In this document: positions 54,486-64,000 of the stretch, piece after piece
Layout: the number at the start of each line of letters is the position of its first letter
Position numbering within the stretch: position 1 is the stretch's first letter
Origin: Methylorubrum populi
GTDB taxonomy: Bacteria > Pseudomonadota > Alphaproteobacteria > Rhizobiales > Beijerinckiaceae
Direction: 5' to 3'
Assembly (NCBI RefSeq): GCF_002355515.1
Contig: NZ_AP014809.1
Location: 2,070,501 to 2,134,500, forward strand
DNA: 64,000 bases
Translations under genes and position numbers: made by a program
The notes under the pieces: model-generated
What the model was told of the DNA's origin: nothing
The model's input: only the letters and a program-made list of their open reading frames with translations
Database searches by the model: none

Positions 54486-55157
54486 ATGATCCCCTGGGAG
54501 CATCTCGACACCGCCCCGATCCCCGGCGAGGCGGGCACCCTGCGCCTGATGCGTCGGGGCAGCGAATTCTCGATTCAGCTCGACCGCAACGAACTGATGA
54601 ACAGCCGCCTCAGCGGCTCGGAGGAGGCGCTGGCCCGGCTCTCCGCCGAGCGCATCGCGGGCGTGAAGGCGCCGCGGGTGCTGATCGGCGGCTACGGCAT
54701 GGGTTTTACCCTGCGCGCGGCACTGGGCGTTCTGCCGGAAACGGCCCAGGTGACGGTGGCCGAGATCGTGCCGGCGGTGCTGGCCTGGGCGCGCGGGCCG
54801 ATGGCCGACCTGACCGGCTCGAGCCTCGACGATCCGCGCGTGACGATCCGCGAGGCGGATGTCGCCGCGGTGATCCGCGAGCGGCCGGGTGCCTTCGACG
54901 CGATCCTGCTCGACGTCGACAACGGCCCCGACGGCCTCACGCGCACGGCGAACGACCGCCTCTACGACGCCGCCGGGCTCGGCGCGGCCCGCGCGGCCCT
55001 GCGTCCCCGCGGCGTGCTGGCGGTGTGGTCGGCCCATCCCGACGCCGCCTTCACCCGGCGGTTGGGCCAAGCGGGGTTTTCGGTGGAGGAGGTCGCGACC
55101 CGGGCGCGCGGAAAACGCGGCGCGCGGCACGTGATCTGGCTGGCCGGGCGGGGTTAG
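54486..55157 (+). CDS. spermidine-synthase-like methyltransferase-fold protein
   Basis: A 223-residue protein. The SAM/dcSAM-binding fold shows PRVLIGGYGMGFTLRAALGVLP near residue 63, VTVAEIVPAVLAWAR (acidic end of strand 2), and DAILLDVDNGPDGL near 140, the polyamine-synthase-type loop. It lacks the N-terminal tetramer domain of true spermidine synthases, so it may be a related enzyme with another substrate. It starts at ATG 54486, 16 bp after the repeat. Confidence 0.8.
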   Translation: MIPWEHLDTAPIPGEAGTLRLMRRGSEFSIQLDRNELMNSRLSGSEEALARLSAERIAGVKAPRVLIGGYGMGFTLRAALGVLPETAQVTVAEIVPAVLAWARGPMADLTGSSLDDPRVTIREADVAAVIRERPGAFDAILLDVDNGPDGLTRTANDRLYDAAGLGAARAALRPRGVLAVWSAHPDAAFTRRLGQAGFSVEEVATRARGKRGARHVIWLAGRG

Positions 55158-55179
55158 AGGGAAGTTGGGCTGCGCGTGT

Positions 55180-55318
55180 CCCTCTCCCCTCTGCGGGAGA
55201 GGGTGGCCCCCGAAGGGGGGTGGGTGAGGGGCTCGCTCAGGTTCTTCCGGAAGCGTCGCTCCCCTCTCCCGCCTCGCATCCACGAGGCACCCTCCCCCGC
55301 AGAGGGGGGAGGGTTGGG
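55180..55318. repeat. dispersed palindromic intergenic repeat, copy 3
   Basis: Contains CCCTCTCCCCTCTGCGGGAG at one end and CACCCTCCCCCGCAGAGGGG at the other, in opposite orientation to the copy at 54299. It fills the space between convergent genes and is a plausible bidirectional terminator. Confidence 0.7.
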
Positions 55319-55325
55319 AGCGCGA

Positions 55326-56696
55326 TTAGGCTCCCCGGCGGGCCATCAGCTGCTCGATCAGCGTCGCGCCGGTCTCCAGCGCCGACAGCTCCTCCGCCAC
55401 CGTGGCCACCGTCTGCGCGATCTGCTCCGGCATGTGCTCGGAGGTCATGAAGAAGCGCAGGCGCGAGGAGCGCTCCGGCACCGCCGGGTGGATGATCGGC
55501 TGCACGTTGATGCCGCGCTTGAACAGCCGGTCGGACAGCGTCACCGCCTTGAGCGAATCGCCGACGATGATTGGGATCACGGCCAGACCCAGGCTCGAAC
55601 CCGTGTTCAGCCCATGCTTCTTGGCGAGCGCCAGGAACTGGTTGCCGTTGCGGCGCAGCCGCTCCACCCGCTCCGGCTCGGCCTGCATCACCGAGAGCGC
55701 GGCCTCGGCCGCGGCGGCGAGCGGTGGCGACATGCCGACGCTGTAGACGAAGCCGCCCGCGGTGCATTTCAGGTACTCGATCAGCGCCGAGGGGCCGCAG
55801 ATATAGCCGCCGCAGGACGACAGCGTCTTCGAGAGCGTGCCCATCCAGATGTCGACGTCCGAGGCATCGACCCCACAATGCTCGTGCAGGCCGGCGCCGG
55901 TGCGGCCGAGAACGCCGAGCCCGTGGGCGTCGTCCACCATCAGCCAGCAATCGTAGCGGCGCTTCAGCTCGACGAAGGCGGCCAGATCCGGCGCGTCGCC
56001 GTCCATGCTGTACAGGCCTTCGATCACGATCAGCGCGCGGCGGTGCTCGTGCCGGGTCGCCTCGAGGAGCTTTTCGAGGGCGGCTGGGTCGTTATGGGCG
56101 AAGGAGCGGCGTTGCGCCCCGGAGAGCTGCGCGCCCGTCACCACGCTGTTGTGGATCAGCGCGTCGTGGAAGATCACGTCCGGCGCTTCCAGGATCGCGC
56201 CGATGGCGGTGACGTTGGTGGCGTGGCCGCTCACCAGGACCACGCAGGCATCCGTGCCGTAATGGGCGGCGAGCGCCCGCTCCAGCTTGAGATGCCCGGG
56301 CCGCTCGCCCGCCACGATCCGGCTCGCGGAGGCCGAGGTGCCGAAGGACTCGATCGCCTTGCGCGCCGCCCCGCTCACCGACGGGTGCCCGTTGAGGCCG
56401 AGATAATCGTAGGAGGAGTAGTTCGAGTAGGCTTGGCCCTCGATGCGGGTCTGCGCGCCGGCGCGGGTCTCGTGCACCCGGAAGAACGGGTTGCCGAGGC
56501 CGATCAGGTCGGCGGCCGAGCGCTGTAGGCGCAGCTCGCGGTAGCCGGTCAGCTTCTCGAAATCCTGCGCCGATTCGTTGGCCGGCGGCGCCTTAGTCTC
56601 GGCGGGGGCCGGCCGCGCATTGGTGCGGCCGAGCCGGTTGGTGACGAAGCTCGCGAGCGCGGCCCGGCCGTCCTGCGGGCGTGACGGCTGGGTCAT
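55326..56696 (-). CDS. PLP-dependent alpha-oxoamine synthase (serine palmitoyltransferase-like)
   Basis: A 456-residue fold-type I aminotransferase of the AONS/KBL/SPT family. Around the cofactor are NYSSYDYLGLNGHP, VSGHATNVTAIGAI, VDDAHGLGVLGRTG and the PLP-Lys in GTLSKTLSSCGGYI near residue 290. These enzymes join an acyl thioester and an amino acid with loss of CO2, giving a 2-amino ketone. About 65 extra N-terminal residues precede the core. Its ATG overlaps the polyketide synthase stop by 4 bp, so the acyl donor is probably the ACP-bound polyketide. The amino-acid substrate is not visible. Confidence 0.88.
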   Translation of the reverse strand: MTQPSRPQDGRAALASFVTNRLGRTNARPAPAETKAPPANESAQDFEKLTGYRELRLQRSAADLIGLGNPFFRVHETRAGAQTRIEGQAYSNYSSYDYLGLNGHPSVSGAARKAIESFGTSASASRIVAGERPGHLKLERALAAHYGTDACVVLVSGHATNVTAIGAILEAPDVIFHDALIHNSVVTGAQLSGAQRRSFAHNDPAALEKLLEATRHEHRRALIVIEGLYSMDGDAPDLAAFVELKRRYDCWLMVDDAHGLGVLGRTGAGLHEHCGVDASDVDIWMGTLSKTLSSCGGYICGPSALIEYLKCTAGGFVYSVGMSPPLAAAAEAALSVMQAEPERVERLRRNGNQFLALAKKHGLNTGSSLGLAVIPIIVGDSLKAVTLSDRLFKRGINVQPIIHPAVPERSSRLRFFMTSEHMPEQIAQTVATVAEELSALETGATLIEQLMARRGA

Positions 56697-59600
56697 GGCA
56701 AGATCTCTTTGATGTCCGCGACGTTCTTCTCGACGAGCTCGTTGAACGGAACGAGCGTGGCGGCATCGAGATCGCCGGCATGCTTGGTGGCGAGGGTCAT
56801 GGTCACCCCGGCGGCGTCGTCCACCGGCGTCGCCACCGCCTGGATCAGGGTCTCCGTCAACTCGTTGACGGTGAGCCCCGAGGAGATGCCGGCCGGCGGT
56901 GCATCGAGGGCGAAGCGCTCCTGCAGGCTCGCCCCCAGCTCCACGCCCATCAGCGAATCGAGGCCGATCTCCGAGAGCTGGCGCACGCGGCTGATGTCGT
57001 CCTTCGGCAGGCGCAGGATGCGGGCGATGTCCTCGACGATGGCGTCGGAGACGGTCTTGCGCACCGCGTCGATGTCCTGCGACCGCAGCAGCGCGCCGAT
57101 ATTGATGGCGGCCACCGTGCCGGACTCCGCCTGCTGGTCGCTGCCGAGGCTGGCGTAGCTCGGCGAGCGCAGGGTGCTGAGACGCTCGCGCGCCTTGCCC
57201 CAATGCATCGCGGCAATCGCGATCACGCCCTCGTCGCTGGCGCCGGTCTGGCCCTCCAGCGCCTCGGCCATCAGGTCGAGGCAGAGACGGGCGTCCATCG
57301 GCGTGACGCCGACGCGGGAGGACAGCGTCTCCATCACCGCCTTGTTGCGGGCGAGCACGCCGACATCGCCGATGGCGCCCCAGGCGACCGCGAGCGCCGG
57401 CAGGCCGAGGCGGCGGCGCTGGCGGGCCAGCCCCTCCATGAAGCCGTTGGCGGCGACGTAGGAGCCCTGGCCGGGATTGCCGATGAAGGTCGTGGCCGAG
57501 GAGAACAGCACGAAGTAGTCGAGTTTTCGCCCGCGGGTGGCGGCGTCCAGGTGCTGTGCGCCGATCACCTTCGGCGCGATCACCGCTTCCAGGGTCTCGG
57601 GCTCGATCGCCGAGATCAGGCCGTCCTGCAGCACCATGGCGCCGTGGATCACGCCCGCGAGTTTGCTGCCCGCGGTCTCGATGCCGTCGATCAGCTTCTC
57701 GACCGCCCGGCGGCTGGTGATGTCGCAGGCCTTGGTCTCGACCCGCACGCCCCGGGCCGTGAGTTCGGCGATGACCGCCTGGCCCTCTTCGTTCGGCTTG
57801 CCCGAGCGGCCGACGAGCACGATGCGCTTGGCGCCGCGATCGGCGAGCCAGCGCGCCGCCTCGATGCCGAAGCCGCCGAGGCCGCCGGTGACGAGGTGGA
57901 CGCCCTTGTCGCTGACCGCGAAGGCGTTGCGCTGGACCCGCGCCACGGAGCCGGGCGCCGGCGGCGTGACGACGATCTTACCGACATGCCCCGATTGCTG
58001 CATCAGCCGGAAGGCGTCCGAGGTCTCGTCGGCGGCGAACGGCTGGTAGGGCAGCGGTCGCAGGCCCCCTTCGGCGAAGAGCGCCATCACCTCGCGGAAC
58101 ATCCGCGCCCCGTCCTCGCCCTGGTGCTGGAGCACCTGATCGAGATCGACGCCGAAATAGGAGAGGTTCCGGCGGAACGGCCGCAGGCCGATATGGGTGT
58201 TGGCGACGTAGTCGCGCTTGCCCAGTTCGACGAAGCGCCCGAACGGCCGCAGGCAGTTCAGCGAGCGCTCCATCATCTCGCCGAACAGCGAGTTGAGCAC
58301 CACGTCGACGCCGTCGCCGGTGATGCGGCGGACATCGTCCACAAAGGCGAGCGAGCGGGAATCGAGCACGTGCTCGGCGCCCAGCGCGGCGACCAGCGCC
58401 CGCTTCTCCCGCGAGCCGGCGGTGGCAATGACCCGCGCGCCCTTCCACTTGGCGATCTGGAGCGCGGCCAGTCCCACGCCGCCCGCGCCGCCATGGACCA
58501 GCAGCCACTCGCCCTTGCGCAGCCGGGCGCAGGTGCAGAGCGCGTAGTAGGCGGTGAGGAAGGCGACCGGCACGGTCGCCGCCGCGGCCGGGTCGAGCCC
58601 GGCCGGCATCGGCGCGACGACCATTTCCGGCACGACCACGTGGGTGGCGAAGCCCGATTGGGCGAAGGCGACGACGGCGTCGCCCACCGCGAAGTCGACC
58701 ACGCCGGCACCGATGGCGGTGACGCGGCCGGAGACTTCGAGGCCGAGACGGGGACCGGCGAAGCCGTCCTCCAGGATCTCCTCCGGGAGCATCGAGAGCG
58801 CCCAGAGCACGTCGCGGAAGTTGAGGCCGGTGGCGGCCACCGCGATCTCGACCTCGCCGGGGCCGGGGGCGGCGCGTTCGGCCGGCCCCCAGACCATCTC
58901 GTTGAGGCCGCCCGTGTTCGAGCGCTCCAGCCGCGCGGCCGGAGCCGCCTCGCCGCCGGCATGGGCAGCACGGCCGGGATGGAACCGCACGACGCGGGTG
59001 GCGTCGGCGTCGAGCACGATCTCGGTCTCGTCGGTGCCCGACAGGATCAGCGCGCGCAGCCGCTCGGCCGCGTCCTTCGAGGACAGGGCCGGGGCGAGGT
59101 CGATCCGGCGCACGTCGAGGTTCGACGCCTCGTTGGCGAGCGTCCGGCTGAAGGCCCAGACGCCGGCCTCGACCGCGGCCGCCTCGCCGCCCGCATCGCG
59201 GGTGGCGCCGGGGGCGACGACCCAGAGCCGGGTCTGGCGGCTGCCGAGATGCTCGGCGCAGCGCTTCAAGCTGAGGCAGCGGTCGCGCAGGCGGGTGGCC
59301 GCCTCGCCCTCGCCGGCGAAGGCGCCGGCGAGGAACACCACGGTGTCGGGGGTCTCGCGCTCCAGTTCGCGCAGCGACTGCTCGGAATCGAGGATGATCG
59401 AGACGTGGACGCCGCTCGCCACCAGCAGGGTCGCCAGCGACGAGGCGGTCTCAGCGCCGAACTCGTCGTCGGAGCCGACCACGAAGGCGAAGGTCTGGCC
59501 GTGGCCGAGGGCCGGGCGCACCGGTGCCTCGGCGACGAGCAGCAGGTCGTCACCGTTGGCCGACGCCGCGCGGTCGGCGGAGACCCGCACGAGGCCCGAG

Positions 59601-62600
59601 GCGCTCAAGGTGCGCTGCCAGCCCGTCACGTCGTCGAGGCGCGAGAGCGGCATGCCGGCGACCGCCTCCTCGAACCAGTCCGGCGCGAGGCCGAAGACGA
59701 GGTCGCGGAACAGCGAGGCGCCGGGCTCGACGGCGACCAGCAGGCCGCCGGAGGCGAGGGCCGCAGCGAGTTGACCCGGGAGGGCCTTGTCGGAGCGGTG
59801 CAGCACGTCGCTGGCCAGAACGAGGTCGAAGGCGGCGGCGGGCAGGGCGTCGCCGGCCTCCGCCACCGTGACCGAGCCCGGCAGGGCGAGACGGGCGCGC
59901 TCGGCCAGCCGCCGGTCGGTCTCCAGCACGGTCAGCCGGGCATCGGCCTCGCGGGCCAGGGCGGCGGCGCGGGCCGAGAGCGGACCGAAGCCGACTTGCA
60001 GGATGCGCAGGGCGCGGTCGGACGGCAGCCGCTCACGGGCCTCCGCCACGATCTTCGCGACGACCTCGGCGGCGGCGCGCGCGGTGGCGCCGCGCAGGTG
60101 GAAGGCGTCGAGCGCGGCCGGCGGCAGGCTCGCGGCCGTCACCGCTTCACCCGCCACGATCCGGCCGACCAGCGCCGTGGTGTCGGCGAGCAGCACCAGT
60201 TCGGCGGCCAGCTCTGGATGATCGGCCGCGATCCAGCGCATGGTCTCTTCGGGCGCGGGCAGGGTCACGTCGCGGCGCAGGCGCCAGACTCCCTTGTCGA
60301 GCGTCGCGAGGCCGCTGCTCTCCAGGGCGTAGAGGGCGTTGGTCGCCCAGGCGTGGAGCGCATCCGGCAGACGGCCGTCGAGGGTCACCTTCCCGTTCTC
60401 GGACAGGCCCTCGGCCAGCCGGTAGGCGAGCGCCGTGGCCCAGCCCTCCAGCAGCAGGTGGCCCGGTCCGAGTTCGGCCGTGTCCGGCGCGGTCGCCGCG
60501 GCGAGGCTCGGGCGCAGACGCTCGGCGACGCTCGGGCGCCGCTCCAGCGGCAGGGCGGTCGGCTCGGTGGCGCGCTCGACGCCTTGGGTGATGGCGTAGG
60601 CGTCGAGGTCGCTGCCGCTGCGCGCGCGCAGGGCCTGGAAGCGGCCCTCGCGGATCGTCGCGATTACCTCGCCCTCGGCATCGGTGAGGGTGAAGTCGGC
60701 GAGGATCGAGCGCTCGTTGCAGCGCCGGGTGCGGATCTCCGCCCGGGCGATGGCGGCGCCGGGGCGCAGCAGGCGCACCTCGCCGAAGCGCACCGGCACG
60801 TAGGCCTTGGTGGCGCCCTCGCCCATCAACTCGGCGAAGAGCAGGATCAGACCGTGGAAGCAGGAATCGAGGCGCGCGGGCACGAGGCCGTAGCGGTCGT
60901 CGGCCTCGGCCGGGATCAACTCGGAGACGATGGTGGTCTCGTCGATCCGCGCGGAGGCCGCCACCTGCCTGAAGTTCTCGCCGAAGCCGAGACCGGAGGC
61001 GAGCGCCCGGCGGTAGAGGTTTTCACCCGCGATGGCATGCTCGGCCGGGATCGTGAGATCGCGAGCCGCGGGCGCCGGGAAATTACCCTCGATGATCTTG
61101 GCCGAGGCGTGGAGCTGCCACGGGGTCGGGGTCAGGCGCGGACGGCTGAGGATCTGGATCTGATTGCCGGAGCCGGACAGGCGCACCAGTACCTCGCGCA
61201 GGGAGTCCTCGGCGAAGACCATCGGCGAGAGGATCTCGACGTCGGCGAGCGTGACGGCGTCGGTGCGCAGGGCCTGACGGGCGACGTGCAGCGCCATCTC
61301 GACGAAGGCCGCGCCGGGCAGGATCACCTGGCCGTCGATGCGGTGGTCGTCGAGTTCGGGCACGAGGGCCGCGTCGAGATGGCCGTGCCATTCGAGGCCG
61401 TCGGGCGCGAGCCTGTTGCCGGCGAGCGGGTGGTAGGGCCGCGGCGCGGCACCCGCGCCTTCCGTCGTCTCGGCGAGGCGGAACGGGCGGCGCTGCCAGG
61501 GATAGAGCGGCAGGGCGACGATGCCGGCCGGATCGGCGCCGAACAGGCGCGCCTCGTCGACGGCGGCTCCGGCGACGAGGGCGGCGGCCACCGCCTTGGC
61601 GATCGGGTCGCCGCCCGCGGGCTTGCGGTGCATCACGCCGACCGAGGCGACCTCGATGGCGAGCGGCTCGATGGCGTCGCCGATATGCGGCAGCAGGGTC
61701 GCGCGCGGGCCGACCTCGACGAAGACGCGGGCGCCCTGGCGGGTCGCCTCCTGCAGCGCCTCGCAGAAACGCACCGGCTCGCGGATGTTGCGCCACCAGT
61801 AGCCGGCACCGAACTGGGCGCCGGGCAGCACCGTGCCGGTCACGGTCGAGACCATGGCGGTGTGGCCGGCGGCAGGCTTAAGCCCGTCGAGGTCGCGCAG
61901 CAGCGGACGCTCGGTCGGGTCCATCAGGCGGCCGTGGAAGGGGTATTCGAGGTCGAGCTTGCGCCCGCGGCGGCGCTTGCGCGCCAGCGCCTTCATCGCG
62001 GCCTCGATGTCGGCCTCGGGGCCGGCGACCGTGATCGCCTTCGGGCTGTTGTAGGCGGCGATGTCGAGGCTGGGATAATCGGCGAGGAACGCCTCCATCT
62101 CCTCGACCGGCCCGAGCAGCACGGCCATGGTGCCGAAGCCGCGGGTCGATTCCTGGTGCTTGCTGCGGAAGAAGATGACCCGCACCGCCTGTTCGAGGCT
62201 CAGGATGCCGGCAGCCTCGGCCGCAGCGATCTCACCGACGCTGTGGCCCAGCACATAGCGGGGCGCGAGGCCCTTGGCGCGGAGCGCCGCGGTCGAGGCG
62301 CTCTGGATCGCGAAGATCAGCGGCTGCGAGACGCGGGTGAGGGAGAGGCGCGCGTCGAGATCCTCGGCGAACATCGCCTCCTTGAGCGACCAGCCCGAGA
62401 GTTTTTCGAAGAGCGCGTCGGTCTGGTCAAAGCGGGCGCGGAAGGTCGCGCTCGCCTCGTAGGCCTCGCGGCCCATGCCGACCCACTGGCTGCCGTTGCC
62501 GGAATAGACAAAAGCGACCTCGGCCTGACGCTCGACCGCGGTGCCGATGACGGCCGCCTCGGTCTCCTCACCCTCGGCCAGGGCCCGCAGGGCGGCCGGG

Positions 62601-64000
62601 ACGTCGGTGCCGGGGGCGATCGGCAGGGCGAGCCGCGTCGAGAGACGCTCGCGGCGGTGGAAGGCCGCGGCCGCGACGCGGGCGGCCTCGTCCGGCGCGG
62701 CGCCGTCGAGGCGGGTGGCGTAGTCGAGGGCGAGGTCGTTGAGCGCCGCGCGGCTCTGGGCGGAGAGCAGCAGGATCTCGGGGGCGCGGCCGGCCTCGTC
62801 GTTCGCGGCGACGGGGGCCGGATCGGTCAGCACGACGTGGGCGTTGGTGCCGCCGAAGCCGAAGGAGTTCACGCCGGCGAAGCGCTCGGCCTTCGTGCGG
62901 GCGAGCGCCAGCGGCGCGCGGTTCACGGCGAGCTTCAGCGTCTCGAACGGGATCTCGGGGTTGAGTTCGGCCGCGTGCAGCGAGGGCGGCAGCAGGTCGT
63001 GCTCGAGGGCGAGGCTCGCCTTGAGCAGGCCGGCAAGGCCCGAGGTCGGTTCCGTATGGCCGATATTGGTCTTGATCGAGCCGATCGGCAGCGGAGCCTG
63101 CCGCGGCTTGCCGAGCTTGGAGCCGATGGCGCCGGCCTCGATCGGATCGCCGACCGGCGTGCCGGTGCCGTGCGCCTCGACGAAGGCGATGCGGTCGAGG
63201 TCGATCTCGGCCTCGCGGTAGACCTGCTCCAGCAGCGCGCCCTGCGCGTGGCCGGAGGGGAGCGAGATGCCGGTGGTGCGCCCGTCCGAGTTGACGCCGC
63301 TCGCCGCGATGACGCCGCGCACCGTCCGGCCGCTGCGGGCGGCGGCCTCGGCCGATTGCAGGATCAGCACCACGCCGCCCTCGGCGCGGACATAGCCGTC
63401 AGCGCTCGACGAGAAGGCCTGGCACAGGCCCGTGCGCGAGAGCATCTGCGCGTTGGAGAAGGAGATGAAGTTGAACGGGCTCGCCAGGATGTTGGCGCCG
63501 GCGACCACGGCGGTGTCGACCTGACCCGCCTCGATCGCCGCGATCGCCGCGTTGAGCGCGACCAGCGAGGACGAGCAGGCGGTGTCGAGGGTGAAGCTCG
63601 GGCCCTTCAGGTCGTAGATGTAGGAGATGCGGTTCGAGATGATCGAGAGCGTGTTGCCGGTGGCCGCGTAGGCGTCGCCCGAGGACGGGTCGAGGATGCG
63701 CAGGTTGCCGTAATCGAGGGCGGACGCGCCGACGAACACGCCGATATGGCTGCCGGCCACGGAGGACGGGCGCAGGCCCGCATCCTCGAACGCCTCCCAG
63801 GTCAGTTCCAGCAGCATGCGCTGCTGCGGGTCCATCTGCTCGGCCTCGCGGGGCGAGATGCCGAACACGCCCGGATCGAACGACCAGATGTCGTCGAGCA
63901 CGCCCGCCGCCCAGGTGTAGCTCTTGCCCCGCTCCTGCGCCCGCGGATGACCGAAGGCCGGCAGCGACCAGCGATCCTCGGGGATGCGCGAGACGGCGCA
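56693..64000 (-). CDS. highly reducing type I polyketide synthase (5' end beyond window)
   Basis: At least 2435 residues are visible; the frame runs off position 64000 within the ketosynthase. Counting from 63901, the ketosynthase has Cys in LDTACSSS (about 107), then EAHGTGTPVGDP and GHTEPTSGLAGLL. The acyltransferase has GHSVG (about 555). The dehydratase has DHRIDGQVILPG (about 853). A degenerate methyltransferase-like segment (FGPLSARAAALA) lies near 1305. The enoylreductase has VHGGAGGVGLAALQIA (about 1803). The ketoreductase has GGLGGFGIEAARWLADRGA (about 2007). The carrier protein has GLDSLMGVELG (about 2318). This full reducing set should make a saturated or partly branched fatty-like chain. 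No thioesterase follows; the coupled oxoamine synthase likely releases the chain. Confidence 0.93.
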   Translation of the reverse strand, partial: CAVSRIPEDRWSLPAFGHPRAQERGKSYTWAAGVLDDIWSFDPGVFGISPREAEQMDPQQRMLLELTWEAFEDAGLRPSSVAGSHIGVFVGASALDYGNLRILDPSSGDAYAATGNTLSIISNRISYIYDLKGPSFTLDTACSSSLVALNAAIAAIEAGQVDTAVVAGANILASPFNFISFSNAQMLSRTGLCQAFSSSADGYVRAEGGVVLILQSAEAAARSGRTVRGVIAASGVNSDGRTTGISLPSGHAQGALLEQVYREAEIDLDRIAFVEAHGTGTPVGDPIEAGAIGSKLGKPRQAPLPIGSIKTNIGHTEPTSGLAGLLKASLALEHDLLPPSLHAAELNPEIPFETLKLAVNRAPLALARTKAERFAGVNSFGFGGTNAHVVLTDPAPVAANDEAGRAPEILLLSAQSRAALNDLALDYATRLDGAAPDEAARVAAAAFHRRERLSTRLALPIAPGTDVPAALRALAEGEETEAAVIGTAVERQAEVAFVYSGNGSQWVGMGREAYEASATFRARFDQTDALFEKLSGWSLKEAMFAEDLDARLSLTRVSQPLIFAIQSASTAALRAKGLAPRYVLGHSVGEIAAAEAAGILSLEQAVRVIFFRSKHQESTRGFGTMAVLLGPVEEMEAFLADYPSLDIAAYNSPKAITVAGPEADIEAAMKALARKRRRGRKLDLEYPFHGRLMDPTERPLLRDLDGLKPAAGHTAMVSTVTGTVLPGAQFGAGYWWRNIREPVRFCEALQEATRQGARVFVEVGPRATLLPHIGDAIEPLAIEVASVGVMHRKPAGGDPIAKAVAAALVAGAAVDEARLFGADPAGIVALPLYPWQRRPFRLAETTEGAGAAPRPYHPLAGNRLAPDGLEWHGHLDAALVPELDDHRIDGQVILPGAAFVEMALHVARQALRTDAVTLADVEILSPMVFAEDSLREVLVRLSGSGNQIQILSRPRLTPTPWQLHASAKIIEGNFPAPAARDLTIPAEHAIAGENLYRRALASGLGFGENFRQVAASARIDETTIVSELIPAEADDRYGLVPARLDSCFHGLILLFAELMGEGATKAYVPVRFGEVRLLRPGAAIARAEIRTRRCNERSILADFTLTDAEGEVIATIREGRFQALRARSGSDLDAYAITQGVERATEPTALPLERRPSVAERLRPSLAAATAPDTAELGPGHLLLEGWATALAYRLAEGLSENGKVTLDGRLPDALHAWATNALYALESSGLATLDKGVWRLRRDVTLPAPEETMRWIAADHPELAAELVLLADTTALVGRIVAGEAVTAASLPPAALDAFHLRGATARAAAEVVAKIVAEARERLPSDRALRILQVGFGPLSARAAALAREADARLTVLETDRRLAERARLALPGSVTVAEAGDALPAAAFDLVLASDVLHRSDKALPGQLAAALASGGLLVAVEPGASLFRDLVFGLAPDWFEEAVAGMPLSRLDDVTGWQRTLSASGLVRVSADRAASANGDDLLLVAEAPVRPALGHGQTFAFVVGSDDEFGAETASSLATLLVASGVHVSIILDSEQSLRELERETPDTVVFLAGAFAGEGEAATRLRDRCLSLKRCAEHLGSRQTRLWVVAPGATRDAGGEAAAVEAGVWAFSRTLANEASNLDVRRIDLAPALSSKDAAERLRALILSGTDETEIVLDADATRVVRFHPGRAAHAGGEAAPAARLERSNTGGLNEMVWGPAERAAPGPGEVEIAVAATGLNFRDVLWALSMLPEEILEDGFAGPRLGLEVSGRVTAIGAGVVDFAVGDAVVAFAQSGFATHVVVPEMVVAPMPAGLDPAAAATVPVAFLTAYYALCTCARLRKGEWLLVHGGAGGVGLAALQIAKWKGARVIATAGSREKRALVAALGAEHVLDSRSLAFVDDVRRITGDGVDVVLNSLFGEMMERSLNCLRPFGRFVELGKRDYVANTHIGLRPFRRNLSYFGVDLDQVLQHQGEDGARMFREVMALFAEGGLRPLPYQPFAADETSDAFRLMQQSGHVGKIVVTPPAPGSVARVQRNAFAVSDKGVHLVTGGLGGFGIEAARWLADRGAKRIVLVGRSGKPNEEGQAVIAELTARGVRVETKACDITSRRAVEKLIDGIETAGSKLAGVIHGAMVLQDGLISAIEPETLEAVIAPKVIGAQHLDAATRGRKLDYFVLFSSATTFIGNPGQGSYVAANGFMEGLARQRRRLGLPALAVAWGAIGDVGVLARNKAVMETLSSRVGVTPMDARLCLDLMAEALEGQTGASDEGVIAIAAMHWGKARERLSTLRSPSYASLGSDQQAESGTVAAINIGALLRSQDIDAVRKTVSDAIVEDIARILRLPKDDISRVRQLSEIGLDSLMGVELGASLQERFALDAPPAGISSGLTVNELTETLIQAVATPVDDAAGVTMTLATKHAGDLDAATLVPFNELVEKNVADIKEILP

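Overview
The window is GC-rich alphaproteobacterial DNA, most likely from Methylobacterium/Methylorubrum. The evidence is a complete hopanoid operon (hpnA, hpnC, hpnD, hpnE, shc) next to dxs, alphaproteobacterial GTTC-N7-GTTC SOS boxes, and the general character of the housekeeping proteins. The species cannot be fixed from sequence reading alone.

Positions 1-29574 are the right-hand part of a large Tn7-like transposon whose left end lies outside the window. It is inserted in a comM/yifB gene, whose 3' part resumes at 29575. The transposition module is on the minus strand at the right end: tnsA, tnsB, tnsC, tniQ and a fifth gene (23294-24463). The fifth gene encodes four CxxC pairs followed by a region that looks like a degenerate tyrosine-recombinase fold, and it is translationally coupled to tniQ. 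The order matches the five-gene tniCABDE module of comM-targeting Tn6022/AbaR elements. A degenerate copy of the 3' end of this fifth gene lies just beyond it.

The cargo is largely DNA metabolism and probable defence. From left to right it holds: a partial EVE-like/HNH nuclease; a CoiA-like zinc-ribbon protein; an SOS-controlled DEDDh exonuclease divergent from SOS-controlled umuDC; a DUF2235 hydrolase with a membrane-anchored partner; a three-gene methylase-helicase-GIY-YIG nuclease operon; an ankyrin protein; a DUF3987 primase/ATPase-like protein; a second, tightly overlapping three-gene operon (D12-class methylase, Eco57I-type methylase, PD-(D/E)XK-like nuclease); and a GSU2403-type nucleotidyltransferase with a perfect inverted repeat at its start. 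Three short (about 92-110 bp) imperfect elements with CTATTGTCAG-type inverted ends sit between cargo modules.

Positions 29575-64000 are chromosomal. They hold a FIST sensor/hybrid histidine kinase pair; exported proteins and cell-envelope enzymes; a molybdopterin oxidoreductase; a fused oligopeptide ABC ATPase; deoB; ettA; and a secreted nuclease. Then come dxs and the hopanoid genes, which form one supply line: DXS feeds isoprenoid precursors, HpnC/D/E convert farnesyl diphosphate to squalene, Shc cyclises it, and HpnA acts on extended hopanoids. Beyond that is a spermidine-synthase-like protein.

The window ends in a minus-strand pair: a very large highly reducing type I polyketide synthase (running off the right edge) and a PLP-dependent alpha-oxoamine synthase overlapping it by 4 bp. 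This is the enzymatic logic used to make sphingoid-like amino-ketones. Several intergenic spaces in the chromosomal half carry a dispersed palindromic repeat rich in CCCTCCCC/GGGGAGGG.
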